Part shown: piece by piece, positions 45,016 to 55,391 of the stretch
Layout: each line of letters begins with the position of its first letter
Numbering within the stretch: position 1 is the stretch's first letter
NCBI GenBank assembly: GCA_002713365.1
Contig: PASR01000011.1
Coordinates: forward strand, 406,110 to 470,109
From: Rhodospirillaceae bacterium
GTDB lineage: Bacteria; Pseudomonadota; Alphaproteobacteria; UBA6615
Length of the DNA stretch: 64,000 bases
Direction: 5' to 3'
Notes under the pieces: model-generated
The model's database searches: none
Told to the model about the DNA's origin: nothing
What the model saw: the letters and a program-made list of their open reading frames with translations, nothing else
Position numbers and translations under genes: made by a program

Positions 45016-45664
45016 TAATATTGATGATTACCCTCCCGATAGTCTTCGTATGTTAGAGGCTATTTTATTTGCCGCTAAGGAGCCGTTAGATGAGATTTCT
45101 ATATCGGAAAGGTTACCAGGTGATAGTGACTTTTCTACTTTGATCGCGGACTTAATTAAAGCTTATGCTAGTAGAGGGGTCAATATTGTTAAAGTAGGTA
45201 ACAAATGGACGTTACGCACGGCTCCGGATCTTGCTAATAAATTGAAAATTGAGAAAGTAACTGAACGACGTTTATCGCGGGCTGCACAAGAAACATTAGC
45301 TATTATAGCATATCATCAACCTATAACACGGGCCGAAGTAGAAAGTATTCGTGGTGTGACTGTAAACCGGGGTACATTAGATGTTTTATTAGAAGCAGGA
45401 TGGATTAAACCGGGGCGCAGAAGAAATACTCCTGGGAGACCTACAACTTGGTTAACTAGCGAAGGGTTTTTATCTCATTTTGGAATTGAAAACCTTAATG
45501 ACCTTCCTGGTTTAAAAGAACTGAAAGACTCAGGATTACTTGATTCTCGACCAGCTGTTGACGTTTATGCATCCCGTGCACCTCAAGAGGAACTTCCTTT
45601 TATCTCTATTGAATCCTCAGCAGAAGAGGTAGAAGAAACTATCGAACCGCTAAATTCAGAATAA
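45002..45664 (+). CDS. scpB: Segregation and condensation protein B
   Basis: This 220-aa protein has the two winged-helix domains of ScpB, which binds ScpA in the SMC complex. Family marks are LRMLEAILFAAKEPL at the start, ETLAIIAYHQPITRAEVESI in the first half and GRPTTWLTSEGFLSHFG in the second. The ATG at 45002 is chosen because AGAGG (44991-44995) lies six bases away; earlier in-frame TTG and ATG at 44984 and 44987 lack a site. The last residues are acidic. Confidence 0.92.
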   Translation: MTGYNNIDDYPPDSLRMLEAILFAAKEPLDEISISERLPGDSDFSTLIADLIKAYASRGVNIVKVGNKWTLRTAPDLANKLKIEKVTERRLSRAAQETLAIIAYHQPITRAEVESIRGVTVNRGTLDVLLEAGWIKPGRRRNTPGRPTTWLTSEGFLSHFGIENLNDLPGLKELKDSGLLDSRPAVDVYASRAPQEELPFISIESSAEEVEETIEPLNSE

Positions 45665-45881
45665 ATGGCCCTCTATTAACCTAGGTTTCTAAATTTGTTA
45701 ATAAAACTGTAATAATATGAATTTACATAAATAACCTTTTAATAAATGTTTGATAATTATACGTTCATTTGAAAATAGTCTAATAGACATTTTGACTAAC
45801 ATTGCGATATAACCAGCTTTCTGTAATAATCTGCAGAAATGGGTTGACTACGACCGTTATAAAAATTGGAGAATTTGAGCA

Positions 45882-46115
45882 ATGGGTACATTCTCGATAT
45901 GGCACTGGGTCATAGTGTTGGTTGTTGTCCTTGTCCTTTTTGGAGGAAGAGGAAAAATTCCATCGCTAATGGGTGATGTAGCTAAAGGTATTAAGTCCTT
46001 TAAAAGTAATATGAAAGAAGAAAAATCCGGAGCTAATACGGCTCCTGAAATTGAAGCTGATAATGAAACTGATAAGCCACTGGCAAAAGATGATCAATCG
46101 ACAGCAAAAGATTAG
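45882..46115 (+). CDS. tatA: Sec-independent protein translocase TatA
   Basis: This 77-aa protein has one N-terminal membrane helix (about 6-22), the hinge [13 protein letters not shown], an amphipathic helix [12 protein letters not shown], and a charged tail, the classical TatA form. TatA assembles into the pore that passes folded proteins across the inner membrane. It begins the tatABC operon after a 217-nt gap that probably holds its promoter. GGAG lies shortly before the ATG. Confidence 0.93.
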   Translation: MGTFSIWHWVIVLVVVLVLFGGRGKIPSLMGDVAKGIKSFKSNMKEEKSGANTAPEIEADNETDKPLAKDDQSTAKD

Positions 46116-46180
46116 TTTAGTTGTTTAAAGCCTTTTAGCCCAGTGAAGTTCAACGATAATATTACTCAGGTCATATAGAT

Positions 46181-46666
46181 ATGCTTGATATTGGCTGGCC
46201 AGAATTAATGTTAATAGCTGTCGTAGCTTTAATAGTTATCGGTCCAAAAGATCTCCCTGCAGCAATACGTACGGTAACTACGATTATCCGTAAAGTCAGG
46301 GGTATGGCTGCAGAGTTTCAGGGAGGATTAGAAGAAATAGCTAGAGATTCTGGAATTGATGATGTTAAGCAGAGCGTTGAAGACGTTATTTCTTATGATG
46401 CTGAAGCTGCCTTAAAAAATATTGCTGAAATAGAAGGTGATGAGTTTAACCTGGATAGTGAAGAAAATCAGGAATCAAATAATTCTATACTAGACCCTGA
46501 AATTCAATCGCAGTTATTAGAGAATGACCCAGAGTTAACAAGGGTAAGTGAAGATAATCCTAATAACAATCTTCATTCAGATTATGATTCTAATGAGGAT
46601 ACTAACGATGCAGACTTAGAAAGCTTATTACCTAATGTATCATCACCTTCGACAAGTAAAAGCTAA
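46181..46666 (+). CDS. tatB: Sec-independent protein translocase TatB
   Basis: This 161-aa protein resembles TatA in the first 60 residues but has WPELMLIAVVALIVIGPKDL (about 6-25) and a long amphipathic helix, and it ends in an acidic tail rich in Asn and Asp, all typical of TatB. With TatC it forms the receptor for twin-arginine signal peptides. The stop and the tatC start share one base (TAATG), which couples their translation. Confidence 0.92.
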   Translation: MLDIGWPELMLIAVVALIVIGPKDLPAAIRTVTTIIRKVRGMAAEFQGGLEEIARDSGIDDVKQSVEDVISYDAEAALKNIAEIEGDEFNLDSEENQESNNSILDPEIQSQLLENDPELTRVSEDNPNNNLHSDYDSNEDTNDADLESLLPNVSSPSTSKS

Positions 46667-47469
46667 TGGTTGAGGAAGCAGAAATAAATAGTGATGAGGA
46701 GCAGGTAGAAAAAAGCAGAATGCCCTTAGTAGCGCATTTGACTGAGCTCAGAAAACGTTTGCTTTTCTCTCTCATGGCTTTTTTAGTACTCTTTTTTGTC
46801 TGTTTTTACTTTGCTGGAACGTTTTTTAATTTTTTAGTAGAACCTCTTGCAGAGGTTTGGGAGGGTCAGGATGGTAGGCAGCTAATTTATACTGCTTTAA
46901 CAGAAAAGTTTTTTACTGAAATTAAGGTTGCTTTTTTTGCTGCATCTTTTTTGTCATTTCCTGTGCTAGCTACTCAGATATGGATCTTTGTTGCTCCAGG
47001 TTTATTTAAAAAAGAAAAAAGGGCATTTCTACCATTTTTATTGGCTACGCCAATATTATTTTTTGCAGGCGGTGTCTTTGTTTATTACTTTTTATTACCT
47101 GTAGCATGGCAGTTCTTTGCTAGTTTTGAACAGTTGGCTGGAGATGATGCCCTAGCTATATCACTGGTGCCAAAGGTTAATGAGTATTTGTCGCTAGTAA
47201 TGCGTTTAATATTTGCTTTTGGGCTAAGTTTTGAATTACCAGTAGGTCTTTTGATTCTTGTTAAAGTTGGTATTACTTCTGCTCAAGGGCTTCGCAAAAA
47301 AAGACGTTATGCAATTGTTGTGGCCTTTGTGGCGGCTGCAATTCTCACTCCTCCTGATCCTTTAAGCCAACTTGCTCTAGCTCTTCCGATTATCATGCTT
47401 TATGAAGCATCTATATTTATAGCAGTTTACATGATGCGTAAAAGAGACATACAGGATACTGAAGATTGA
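46666..47469 (+). CDS. tatC: Sec-independent protein translocase TatC
   Basis: This 267-aa protein has six membrane helices and is the core receptor of the Tat system. Conserved marks are MPLVAHLTELRKRLLFSL near residue 19, with the Glu that contacts the twin arginine, and the loop FVAPGLFKKEKR near residue 107. The end carries a short charged tail. It closes the tatABC group, with serS following after 88 nt. Confidence 0.95.
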   Translation: MVEEAEINSDEEQVEKSRMPLVAHLTELRKRLLFSLMAFLVLFFVCFYFAGTFFNFLVEPLAEVWEGQDGRQLIYTALTEKFFTEIKVAFFAASFLSFPVLATQIWIFVAPGLFKKEKRAFLPFLLATPILFFAGGVFVYYFLLPVAWQFFASFEQLAGDDALAISLVPKVNEYLSLVMRLIFAFGLSFELPVGLLILVKVGITSAQGLRKKRRYAIVVAFVAAAILTPPDPLSQLALALPIIMLYEASIFIAVYMMRKRDIQDTED

Positions 47470-47557
47470 TAAATTGATGCCTTTAGAAATGATCTTTACT
47501 AGACTAGAGCTGTTTCAATAAATATAAGGACTTCGAACTAACGGAACGCTATATATA

Positions 47558-48844
47558 ATGTTCGACCTCAAATGGATTCGAGAAAACCCTGAAGTACTAG
47601 ACGATAGCCTTCTAAGACGAGGTCTTAAGGCTGTGTCTGCTGAAATTATTAAAATTGATGCTGAAAGAAGGCTGGTGCTGACAAATCTTCAAGAATTACA
47701 GAGTCAAAGAAATGAAGCATCAAAACAAATCGGGGTAAAACTAGGTGCTGGGGCTGTTGAGGAAGTCGAGGCTTTAAAAAGCAAAGTTATTAAGCTTAAA
47801 GAATCTATACAAGAAAGTGAGCATTCTGAACGTCAATTAGGCGTGAATTTGCAAGACTTACTGATTGGTTTACCTAATATATTGGATGTATCAGTACCTA
47901 ATGGAGATACAGAAAACGATAATAATGAGTTACGTAGCTATGGTGAACAGAGAAATTTTCATTTTCAGCCTAAGCAGCATTATGATATTGGAGAAAATCT
48001 ATCTTTGATGGACTTTCAATCTGGAAGTAAGCTTAGTGGTTCTCGTTTTGTGGTTTTAAAAGGAGCTCTGGCTCGGATGGAGAGAGCACTTGCCCAATTT
48101 ATGCTTGATGTACAAACAACAGAATGGGGATATACAGAGATAGCGCCACCTCTTCTTGTGAAAGAGGCTGCCCTTTATGGTACAGGCCAGTTACCTAAAT
48201 TTTCTGATGATTTATTTCGTACTACCGGCGATCACTGGCTTATTCCGACGGCAGAAGTTCCCCTTACTAATATGGTTTCAGATAGTATTCTTGAGGAAGC
48301 TAACTTACCCATAAGATTTGTTGCTCATACTGCTTGTTTTCGATCTGAAGCTGGGGCAGCTGGTAAAGATACCAGAGGAATGATTCGGCAACATCAATTC
48401 TATAAAGTAGAACTGGTTTCAGTTGTGCATCCGGATCAGTCTGATAATGAGTTGGAACGTATGACAAAATGTGCGGAATCCATACTTAGGTATTTGGAGC
48501 TTCCATATCGAGTAATGCTACTCTGCAGCGGCGATACAGGATTTGCCGCAAGCAAAACGTATGATATAGAAGTTTGGCTCCCAGGTCAGGGCGCTTTTCG
48601 GGAAATATCTAGTTGTTCAAATACTCTTGATTTTCAAGCTAGACGTATGAAATCCCGTTTTCGTCCAAAAGCATTAAATAAAGGCAGCCTTCATGTGCAT
48701 ACACTAAACGGATCTGGAGTTGCTATTGGTCGAGCCTTAATTGCTATTATTGAAAATTATCAATGCGAAGACGGTTCTATAATGATTCCTGAGGCTCTTC
48801 GTCCTTATATGGGTGGCATAGAAGTAATAAATGCAAATGAATAA
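47558..48844 (+). CDS. serS: Serine-tRNA ligase
   Basis: This 428-aa class II synthetase starts with a long antiparallel coiled coil (about 30-105) that grips tRNA-Ser. The class II core contains motif 2 with [20 protein letters not shown] and motif 3 [15 protein letters not shown] near residue 388. The C-terminus reads PYMGG, as in bacterial SerRS. It overlaps surE by 14 bases; alphaproteobacteria usually keep tatABC-serS-surE-pcm together. Confidence 0.97.
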   Translation: MFDLKWIRENPEVLDDSLLRRGLKAVSAEIIKIDAERRLVLTNLQELQSQRNEASKQIGVKLGAGAVEEVEALKSKVIKLKESIQESEHSERQLGVNLQDLLIGLPNILDVSVPNGDTENDNNELRSYGEQRNFHFQPKQHYDIGENLSLMDFQSGSKLSGSRFVVLKGALARMERALAQFMLDVQTTEWGYTEIAPPLLVKEAALYGTGQLPKFSDDLFRTTGDHWLIPTAEVPLTNMVSDSILEEANLPIRFVAHTACFRSEAGAAGKDTRGMIRQHQFYKVELVSVVHPDQSDNELERMTKCAESILRYLELPYRVMLLCSGDTGFAASKTYDIEVWLPGQGAFREISSCSNTLDFQARRMKSRFRPKALNKGSLHVHTLNGSGVAIGRALIAIIENYQCEDGSIMIPEALRPYMGGIEVINANE

Positions 48845-49634
48845 GTTTTCGCAGCAACATTCAAAGCTTCGTATATTAATCTCTAATGATGATGGTGTTC
48901 GTGCAACCGGTATCAAGGTGATGCAACGCATCGCTAAAACAATTAGTAAAGATGTTTGGGTTTGTGCTCCTATGAATGAACAAAGTGGAGCAGGGCATTC
49001 TTTATCTTTGAGAAACCCGTTGTGGCTAAGTCGTATATCCGCTCGTAAATATGCCGTTGAAGGAACACCAACAGATAGTGTGCTTATGGGTGTTCATCAA
49101 TTGCTTAAGGACCATAAACCTGACCTAGTGTTATCTGGTGTAAATAGAGGTAGTAATATGGCTGAATTTATTACTTATTCGGGCACTTGCGCGGTAGCCA
49201 TGGAAGCAACTTTATTGGGAATACCGGCTATTGCAGTTAGTCAGCAGATAAACCCTGAAGTGAAGAAGGTAAATTGGTCCACAGCAGAATCATTTTTGCC
49301 GAAGTTGATTGGTAAATTACTTAGGGCGGGTTGGCCAAAAAATACTTTTATTAATATTAATATACCTAATGTTTCACCGGAGAATCTAACTGGAATTGAA
49401 GTAACAAGCATGGGGCAGAGAAATATGGGTGATTCATTAGTTGAAAAGAATCACCCGATGGGACACAAATACTATTGGATTGGAGCATTACCTAAACAAA
49501 AACCAGGACTAAAGGGTACAGATCTTGCTGCTATAGAAAATCGCAAGATATCAGTTACACCAATAGATATGGACTTAACTAATTATACTGCTTTAAAAAA
49601 ATTGGGGTTGGCTGTTGGATCATCTAGATTATGA
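48831..49634 (+). CDS. surE: 5'/3'-nucleotidase SurE
   Basis: This 267-aa metal-dependent nucleotidase acts in stationary-phase survival and nucleotide turnover. Metal-site features are [11 protein letters not shown] (about 19-29, two Asp), the Ser in [11 protein letters not shown], and the Asn in [21 protein letters not shown] and [11 protein letters not shown] follow in the family order. The start at ATG 48831 overlaps serS; a second Met two codons later is an alternative. The stop overlaps pcm by four bases. Confidence 0.94.
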   Translation: MQMNKFSQQHSKLRILISNDDGVRATGIKVMQRIAKTISKDVWVCAPMNEQSGAGHSLSLRNPLWLSRISARKYAVEGTPTDSVLMGVHQLLKDHKPDLVLSGVNRGSNMAEFITYSGTCAVAMEATLLGIPAIAVSQQINPEVKKVNWSTAESFLPKLIGKLLRAGWPKNTFININIPNVSPENLTGIEVTSMGQRNMGDSLVEKNHPMGHKYYWIGALPKQKPGLKGTDLAAIENRKISVTPIDMDLTNYTALKKLGLAVGSSRL

Positions 49635-50269
49635 CCACTCCAGCTAACAAAGCTCGACTTATATTATCACTTCGTAGTGCTGGAATTACTAATATAACCG
49701 TATTATCTGCTATAGAAAGAATTCCGCGTGAGTATTTTGTACCGGAGACATTCAGAGACCAATCTTATGAAAATATCGCACTGCCTATTGGCTATGGACA
49801 GACTTTAAGTCAGCCATTAGTTGTTGCTTCTATGATAGAAGCATTAGAAGTTAATAATAGAGTTAAGTTATTAGAATTGGGTACGGGTTCGGGGTATCAT
49901 GCATCAATTTTAGCTCTACTGTGTAGAAGGGTTTATACTATTGAAAGACACCGACCACTTTTAGCAGAAGCTGAAAGTCGTTTTAAAAAACTAGACTTAA
50001 ATAATATAACTACTAAGGCGGGAGATGGCATGAAAGGTTGGCCAGAGCAGTCTCCATTTGAACGTATTAGTGTTACTGCTGCTTCAGATTCACCACCATC
50101 TGTTCTTTTGGAGCAGCTTGCAATTGGCGGTATAATGATAATACCAATAGGGGGACCAGACCGAACACAGGTTCTTACTAAAATTCGTCGTACAGAACAA
50201 GGATTTGATACAGAAGATTTAATGAAGGTGCGCTTTGTGCCATTGGTTTCAGGGTTAGCTGAGAACTGA
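49631..50269 (+). CDS. pcm: Protein-L-isoaspartate O-methyltransferase
   Basis: This 212-aa enzyme methylates L-isoaspartyl residues so that damaged proteins can be restored. It has the PIMT marks GYGQTLSQPLVVA, with the active-site Ser, and the SAM loop LLELGTGSGYHASILA. The gene order surE-pcm-LysM/M23 is classical. It is the more typical of the two PIMT-fold proteins here; compare 29913-30584, which lacks the Ser. Confidence 0.93.
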   Translation: MTTPANKARLILSLRSAGITNITVLSAIERIPREYFVPETFRDQSYENIALPIGYGQTLSQPLVVASMIEALEVNNRVKLLELGTGSGYHASILALLCRRVYTIERHRPLLAEAESRFKKLDLNNITTKAGDGMKGWPEQSPFERISVTAASDSPPSVLLEQLAIGGIMIIPIGGPDRTQVLTKIRRTEQGFDTEDLMKVRFVPLVSGLAEN

Positions 50270-50306
50270 AGTTTATGATGTGCTTTTACTAATATAGAAT
50301 AGAAGT

Positions 50307-51221
50307 ATGTATAAGCAATTAAGGACAGTACTGATAGTAACTATTAATGTCACTTTTTTGGCATCTTGTGATATATCAGACCGTCCAGCTCCTTTCATAG
50401 ATAAAAGTTATGGTGAACGTAAAAGCTCGTCGATAGATAAAACTAATTTTCACTTAGTTAAAAAAGGAGAAACTATTTATGAGATATCTCAGAGATATAA
50501 CCTTCCTACTCGCACTTTAATTGAGAGAAACAACCTAAATGCCCCATTTAAGTTAGCAGAAGGGCTACGTCTATATATACCAAATACTAGAACTCACCTA
50601 GTTAAGCGAGGAGAATCTTTACATTCAATAGCTATAAAATATGGAGTAAGTAATACTGCTTTAGCTAGACTTAATAATTTTAAATCCCCGTATATTATAT
50701 ATCCAGGACAAAGCTTGAAATTACCTTTTGGTAAAGAAAAATATATAAATAATGCGAGTACTAAAAACCTTATCTCGGGAGCTGAGTCGCCCCGCCCTAA
50801 GCCAACACCTAAATCGAAGCTATCGAATTCGATACAACGCACTAGTAGTTTTATTTGGCCAGTAGAGGGACGTCTTCTATCATCCTTTGGCATTAAAGAG
50901 GGATCAGCTCTTCATAATGATGGACTTAATATAGCTGCTCCTATGGGAGCTGCCGTTCGAGCTGCAGATAAAGGGGTTGTAGCATATGCGGGCAATCAAA
51001 TTCGTGGGTTCGGTAATATGCTTTTAATAAAACATTATGATGGCTTTATTACCGCTTATGCACATACGGAAAAGTTATTAGTTTCTAGAGGTGACATAGT
51101 ATCAAAAGGACAGGTAATAGCGCGTGTTGGTAAGAGTGGTGGTATTAGTGTGCCGCAGCTGCATTTTGAAGTCAGAAAAGGTAGTTTAGCCGTCGATCCT
51201 TTAAAATATTTACCTGGATAA
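50307..51221 (+). CDS. LysM/LytM lipoprotein, NlpD-like, degenerate metal site
   Basis: This 304-aa protein has a lipoprotein signal (lipobox LASC, Cys21), two LysM domains (about 48-92 and 97-141), a proline-rich linker, and a LytM/M23 domain (about 183-304). At the metal-binding HxxxD, the aligned positions are Asn204 and Asn208. The later HxH has Gln284 and His286. Several zinc ligands are therefore missing, as in E. coli NlpD, which activates an amidase instead of cutting wall itself. An amidase-activator role in division is the best inference. It closes the serS-surE-pcm group. Confidence 0.86.
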   Translation: MYKQLRTVLIVTINVTFLASCDISDRPAPFIDKSYGERKSSSIDKTNFHLVKKGETIYEISQRYNLPTRTLIERNNLNAPFKLAEGLRLYIPNTRTHLVKRGESLHSIAIKYGVSNTALARLNNFKSPYIIYPGQSLKLPFGKEKYINNASTKNLISGAESPRPKPTPKSKLSNSIQRTSSFIWPVEGRLLSSFGIKEGSALHNDGLNIAAPMGAAVRAADKGVVAYAGNQIRGFGNMLLIKHYDGFITAYAHTEKLLVSRGDIVSKGQVIARVGKSGGISVPQLHFEVRKGSLAVDPLKYLPG

Positions 51222-51237
51222 ATATTTTATCAAATAG

Positions 51238-52107
51238 TTAATCTAATTTTTTACCCTGTCTACCAGCTAAGTCTTGGATATATTGCCAGGCGACGCGACC
51301 TGAACGTGAGCCTCGAGTTACTGACCATTCTTTTGCTTCGGACATCAAAGTCTTTCTATCTAATTTTAAATCAAAGTGATTAACATAGGCATCAATCATA
51401 GCGAAGTATGTATCTTGATCAGTATGATGAAAACCAAGCCATAAGCCAAATCTATCAGACAATGATACTTTTTCCTCTACAGCTTCGGAAGGGTTTATAG
51501 CAGTTGACCTTTCATTTTCTATCATGTCACGAGGTAATAAATGTCGGCGATTAGAAGTAGCATAAAACACTACGTTTTCCGGTCGCCCTTCTATACCACC
51601 TTCTAAAACCGCTTTAAGCGACTTATAACTTGTATCTGCATCATCAAAGCTTAAGTCATCACAAAAAAGAATTACCTGATGTTTGTGATTGCGAAGTTTG
51701 CTAAGTAGTGAAGGTAAAGAGTGTATATCTTCGCGGTGTATTTCTACTAGGTTTAGAACTTTATCGCTGGTGTCGTTAATTAATGCATGTACTGATTTAA
51801 CTAAACTAGATTTACCTGTACCCCTAGCTCCCCATAAAAGAGCGTTATTAGCAGGAAGTCCAACTGAGAACCTTCTTGTATTTTCTAATAAAATGTCTGC
51901 TTGTCTATTTATACCCTTAAGTAAATCAAGTGGAAGTCTATTGACTTGTGGAACGGGCTCAAGCCAACCCCCGGAATCATTATTACTAGCGTGCCATACA
52001 AATGCATCTGCAGATGATAAATCGCCAGAATTATTTTGATCAGGTGCGATGCGTTCAAGTGCTACTGCAATACGACTTAATAAAGGGGTGATGTCGTTAT
52101 CATTCAT
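51238..52107 (-). CDS. AAA-type ATPase, DUF815 family
   Basis: This 289-aa protein is in the DUF815 family of AAA-like ATPases. The Walker A motif is GARGTGKS at 93-100, Walker B is ILFCDDLSFD near residue 148, and the sensor region reads VVFYATSNRRHLLP. The family is frequent beside nlpD-like and yajC-secDF genes in alphaproteobacteria. Its cellular role is not known. It converges with the LysM/LytM gene (16-nt gap) and diverges from yajC. Confidence 0.88.
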   Translation of the reverse strand: MNDNDITPLLSRIAVALERIAPDQNNSGDLSSADAFVWHASNNDSGGWLEPVPQVNRLPLDLLKGINRQADILLENTRRFSVGLPANNALLWGARGTGKSSLVKSVHALINDTSDKVLNLVEIHREDIHSLPSLLSKLRNHKHQVILFCDDLSFDDADTSYKSLKAVLEGGIEGRPENVVFYATSNRRHLLPRDMIENERSTAINPSEAVEEKVSLSDRFGLWLGFHHTDQDTYFAMIDAYVNHFDLKLDRKTLMSEAKEWSVTRGSRSGRVAWQYIQDLAGRQGKKLD

Positions 52108-52371
52108 TAATCATTCACTTTAATATTGTTATTGTTTTAAATATAGAAGCCTAATCTTTCGTCTTGGTAATGGTCAATGTTTAGTATTAATAACCAAAAT
52201 AGGTTTACTACGTGGATTGACGGAAGGACAAGTGGTCGGTAATAGAAGTTTAATATGCGTAATAATATAATTATGTGTATAATGTTAATTATATAAGTAA
52301 AGTTTATTGCATTTGAGCTACATTTTGCTATTTATTGGGCTTAGAAAAACTCGAAGATATGGAGACCAAAA

Positions 52372-52803
52372 ATGTTTATAACACCTGCTGTTGCGCAAAG
52401 TTTTTTAGGTGGTGAAGGAGGCGGAGGTCTCGGCGCATTCTTACCCATTATTTTAATATTTGCAGTTTTCTATTTTCTTCTTATTAGACCGCAGCAAAAA
52501 AAAGTAAAGCAACATCGTCAAATGCTCGGACAAGTTAAACGCGGTGACCGTGTATTAACGGGAGGTGGCATAATTGGCACTGTTACTCGTGTTAAAGAAA
52601 ACGATGAATTGGTAGTAGAAGTTGCAGACGGGGTAAAAGTAAACGTTATAAGAGGTACTCTTTCAGATGTTCTAACCCGTTCTGAGGCACCCTCCTCTGG
52701 TGGCAATGCATCGGCAAATGGTCCAACAGTTGTAGGGCCCAATGATGAAAAACCGGCAGGTTTGTTAGGCGGCCTTTTTGGCGGCTTCGCACCCAAGAAA
52801 TAA
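52372..52803 (+). CDS. yajC: Preprotein translocase subunit YajC
   Basis: This 143-aa protein has one membrane helix (about 22-42), then the conserved RPQQKKVKQHRQML and VKRGDRVLTGGGIIGTV, which identify YajC, an accessory subunit bound to SecDF. It is longer than the common 90-110 aa: the last 35 residues are a Ser/Gly/Ala/Pro-rich tail ending in a glycine-rich FGGFAPKK. GGAG lies before the ATG at 52372. secD follows after 20 nt. Confidence 0.93.
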   Translation: MFITPAVAQSFLGGEGGGGLGAFLPIILIFAVFYFLLIRPQQKKVKQHRQMLGQVKRGDRVLTGGGIIGTVTRVKENDELVVEVADGVKVNVIRGTLSDVLTRSEAPSSGGNASANGPTVVGPNDEKPAGLLGGLFGGFAPKK

Positions 52804-52823
52804 TAAAGAAGTAAGCGAAGAAA

Positions 52824-54383
52824 ATGGTTAACTATCCCCGGTGGGCGATTGCTTTTACGCTTATAATATGTGTTTGGGGTATTATTTTTGCTTCTGCTAA
52901 TTTTTTTAATGAATCAGCAAAATTTTTACCGGATTCAAAAGTCAGGCTTGGCCTTGATTTACAAGGCGGTGCCCATCTGCTGCTAGAAGTAGAGGTTGAT
53001 GAGGTTGTTAAGGCGACATTGGGATCAATAGAGTCATCAGCAAGACGTGAACTTCGTCGACGTAAACCAAGAATAAAGTACACTGGGGGTATTAGGACTG
53101 AGGGTAATACGGTTGTTATTAGAGGTGTAAATCCCGATGATATAGAAATAGCACTTGATAGATTGAGTTCGCTCGATAGGGATTTAGTTGTAACCAACAT
53201 AGATAATTCAATACTGATAAAATATACTAAAGAAGCTTTGTTGGCCAGACGGCAGCGTGCGATAGAACAATCAATTGAGGTTGTACGCAGAAGAGTTGAT
53301 GAAACTGGGGTTTCAGAACCTACTATCCAGCAGCAAGGTAGTAATAGGATTATAGTGCAAATGCCAGGCATAGAAGATCCTGAGCGAATAAAGAAACTTT
53401 TAGGACAAACAGCTAAACTAAATTTTCATATGGTTAATGAGGAAGCAGATGTTTCTGTTGCGGTACGTACAGGCATAGTGCCGCCCAGTTCAAAGCTAAT
53501 ATATGAAGAGAATGCTGGGCAGAATATACCGTATGTTGTCTATAGGGAAGTTGTAGTAAATGGAGAACGTCTTGTTGATGCACAAGCTACTTTTCAAGAT
53601 GGTCAACCTATAGTCTCTTTTAGGTTTGATGCACAAGGAGGTCAAACATTTGGCCGTGTTACCACTGAAAACGTTAATAAGAGGTTAGCTATTGTACTGG
53701 ATGGTAAGGTAGTAAGCGCTCCTAATATACAAACCCCTATTATGGGTGGGAGTGGCATTATAACCGGTAGATTTACAGTTCAGGAAACTGTTGATTTGGC
53801 TTTGGTTCTTCGGGCTGGAGCTTTACCAGCACCTTTAACAATATTGGAAGAGCGGACAGTTGGGCCAGGGCTAGGAGCTGATTCGATAGCGGCTGGAAAA
53901 CTTGCTAGTTTAGTTGGGTTTATAGCGGTAGTAATATTTATGGTCGCTAGCTATGGCCTGTTTGGCTTTATGGCTGCAATAGCATTGGTCTTTAACTTAG
54001 CCTTAATTATGGCACTTTTATCTGTGTTGGGGGCAACACTAACTTTGCCGGGAATAGCTGGTATTGTTCTAACTATTGGTATGGCAGTGGACGCTAACGT
54101 ACTCATACTTGAGAGAATTAAGGAAGAGGTAAGGAATGGTAGATCTCCAATATCCGCTATAGATGCTGGTTATAGACGAGCTTTGACTACTATTATAGAT
54201 TCGAATCTGACAACTCTAATAGCTGCGCTATTATTGTTTAATTTTGGTACCGGACCCATTAAAGGGTTTGCTGTAACACTATCTATGGGGATAGTAAGCT
54301 CAATGTTTACGGCTATTATGCTTACTCGATTCCTTATCGTTATTTGGTTGCGTCAGAAAAGACCATCCAAATTACCTATTTAG
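52824..54383 (+). CDS. secD: Protein translocase subunit SecD
   Basis: This 519-aa protein with SecF helps drive proteins through the Sec channel using the proton motive force. It has one N-terminal helix, then the large periplasmic domain with LGLDLQGGAHLLLEV (about 40-54), and a C-terminal block of five helices with GMAVDANVLILERIKEE. The length is typical of the separate SecD of proteobacteria. secF begins nine nt later. Confidence 0.96.
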   Translation: MVNYPRWAIAFTLIICVWGIIFASANFFNESAKFLPDSKVRLGLDLQGGAHLLLEVEVDEVVKATLGSIESSARRELRRRKPRIKYTGGIRTEGNTVVIRGVNPDDIEIALDRLSSLDRDLVVTNIDNSILIKYTKEALLARRQRAIEQSIEVVRRRVDETGVSEPTIQQQGSNRIIVQMPGIEDPERIKKLLGQTAKLNFHMVNEEADVSVAVRTGIVPPSSKLIYEENAGQNIPYVVYREVVVNGERLVDAQATFQDGQPIVSFRFDAQGGQTFGRVTTENVNKRLAIVLDGKVVSAPNIQTPIMGGSGIITGRFTVQETVDLALVLRAGALPAPLTILEERTVGPGLGADSIAAGKLASLVGFIAVVIFMVASYGLFGFMAAIALVFNLALIMALLSVLGATLTLPGIAGIVLTIGMAVDANVLILERIKEEVRNGRSPISAIDAGYRRALTTIIDSNLTTLIAALLLFNFGTGPIKGFAVTLSMGIVSSMFTAIMLTRFLIVIWLRQKRPSKLPI

Positions 54384-54392
54384 GAATAAAAG

Positions 54393-55334
54393 ATGCGGCT
54401 ATTAAGAATTGTTCCCTCTGATACTAAAATTGATTTTGTTAGCAAACGTCCATTTGCATTTGGCTTTTCAATTTTACTAATACTCATTTCTATCAGTACA
54501 TTTCTAGTTCAGGGACTAAATCTTGGCATTGACTTCCGTGGAGGGGTATTAATTGAAGTAGAAACAAACGGACCTGCTGATATTGAAAAACTAAGAGATG
54601 TTTTAGGAAATTTGGGTTTAGGAGAAATCCAGGTTCAAGAATTTGGTAATCCAAATGATGTGCTTATTCGTGTACAACAACAAGATGGTGGCGAAAAGGC
54701 TCAGCAAGACGCTGTAGTACTTATTAAAGAAGCACTTGGTGACTATGCAAAAGAATATCGGCGAACTGAATCTGTTGGCCCAACTGTTGGAGCTGAATTA
54801 ATAAGGGCTGCAATATTAGCAGTGAGCTTGGCTTTAGGGGCTATTTTAATCTATATTTGGATAAGATTTGAATGGCAATTTGGTGTTGGTGCAATAATTG
54901 CATTAAGTCATGATGTATTGACCACTGTGGGTCTTTTTGCTGTAACGCAGCTAGAGTTTAACTTAGCAACTGTGGCAGCAGTATTAACTATAGCGGGATA
55001 TTCTATTAATGATACGGTTGTTATTTACGATCGTGTAAGAGAGGAATTAAGACGTTATAAAAAATTATCCATTCCAGATTTATTAAATCTATCTGTGAAC
55101 AAAACTTTATCTCGAACATTTCTTACTAGTATGACAACACTTATAGCTCTTGTTGCATTAGCTACATTAGGAGGTCCCATTATTCGTGATTTCTCGTTAG
55201 CTATGATATGGGGTGTTTTAATTGGTACTTATTCTTCAATATTTGTCGCTGTACCAGCGTTATTAGTATTCAAGCTTAGTCGTGAATCTTTTTCTAGCTC
55301 TGATTCCGTTGACGGGGGAGAACAAGACACTTAA
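54393..55334 (+). CDS. secF: Protein translocase subunit SecF
   Basis: This 313-aa partner of SecD has an N-terminal helix, the GIDFRGGVLIEVE segment near residue 47, a smaller periplasmic domain, and a helical block with GYSINDTVVIYDRVREE. The last residues are polar and acidic. It shares the yajC-secD-secF operon. AGGA ahead of the ATG is a normal ribosome site. Confidence 0.96.
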   Translation: MRLLRIVPSDTKIDFVSKRPFAFGFSILLILISISTFLVQGLNLGIDFRGGVLIEVETNGPADIEKLRDVLGNLGLGEIQVQEFGNPNDVLIRVQQQDGGEKAQQDAVVLIKEALGDYAKEYRRTESVGPTVGAELIRAAILAVSLALGAILIYIWIRFEWQFGVGAIIALSHDVLTTVGLFAVTQLEFNLATVAAVLTIAGYSINDTVVIYDRVREELRRYKKLSIPDLLNLSVNKTLSRTFLTSMTTLIALVALATLGGPIIRDFSLAMIWGVLIGTYSSIFVAVPALLVFKLSRESFSSSDSVDGGEQDT

Positions 55335-55391
55335 GCAACTGAAGAAATAAGATTAACGTTTATATATTAATTTAATAGCAGGAAATAAAAG

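Noticed and set aside
52832-53371. 179-aa minus-strand frame inside secD
   Set aside because: It is a long shadow caused by codon bias; Ser-rich translation with no motif and no start site.
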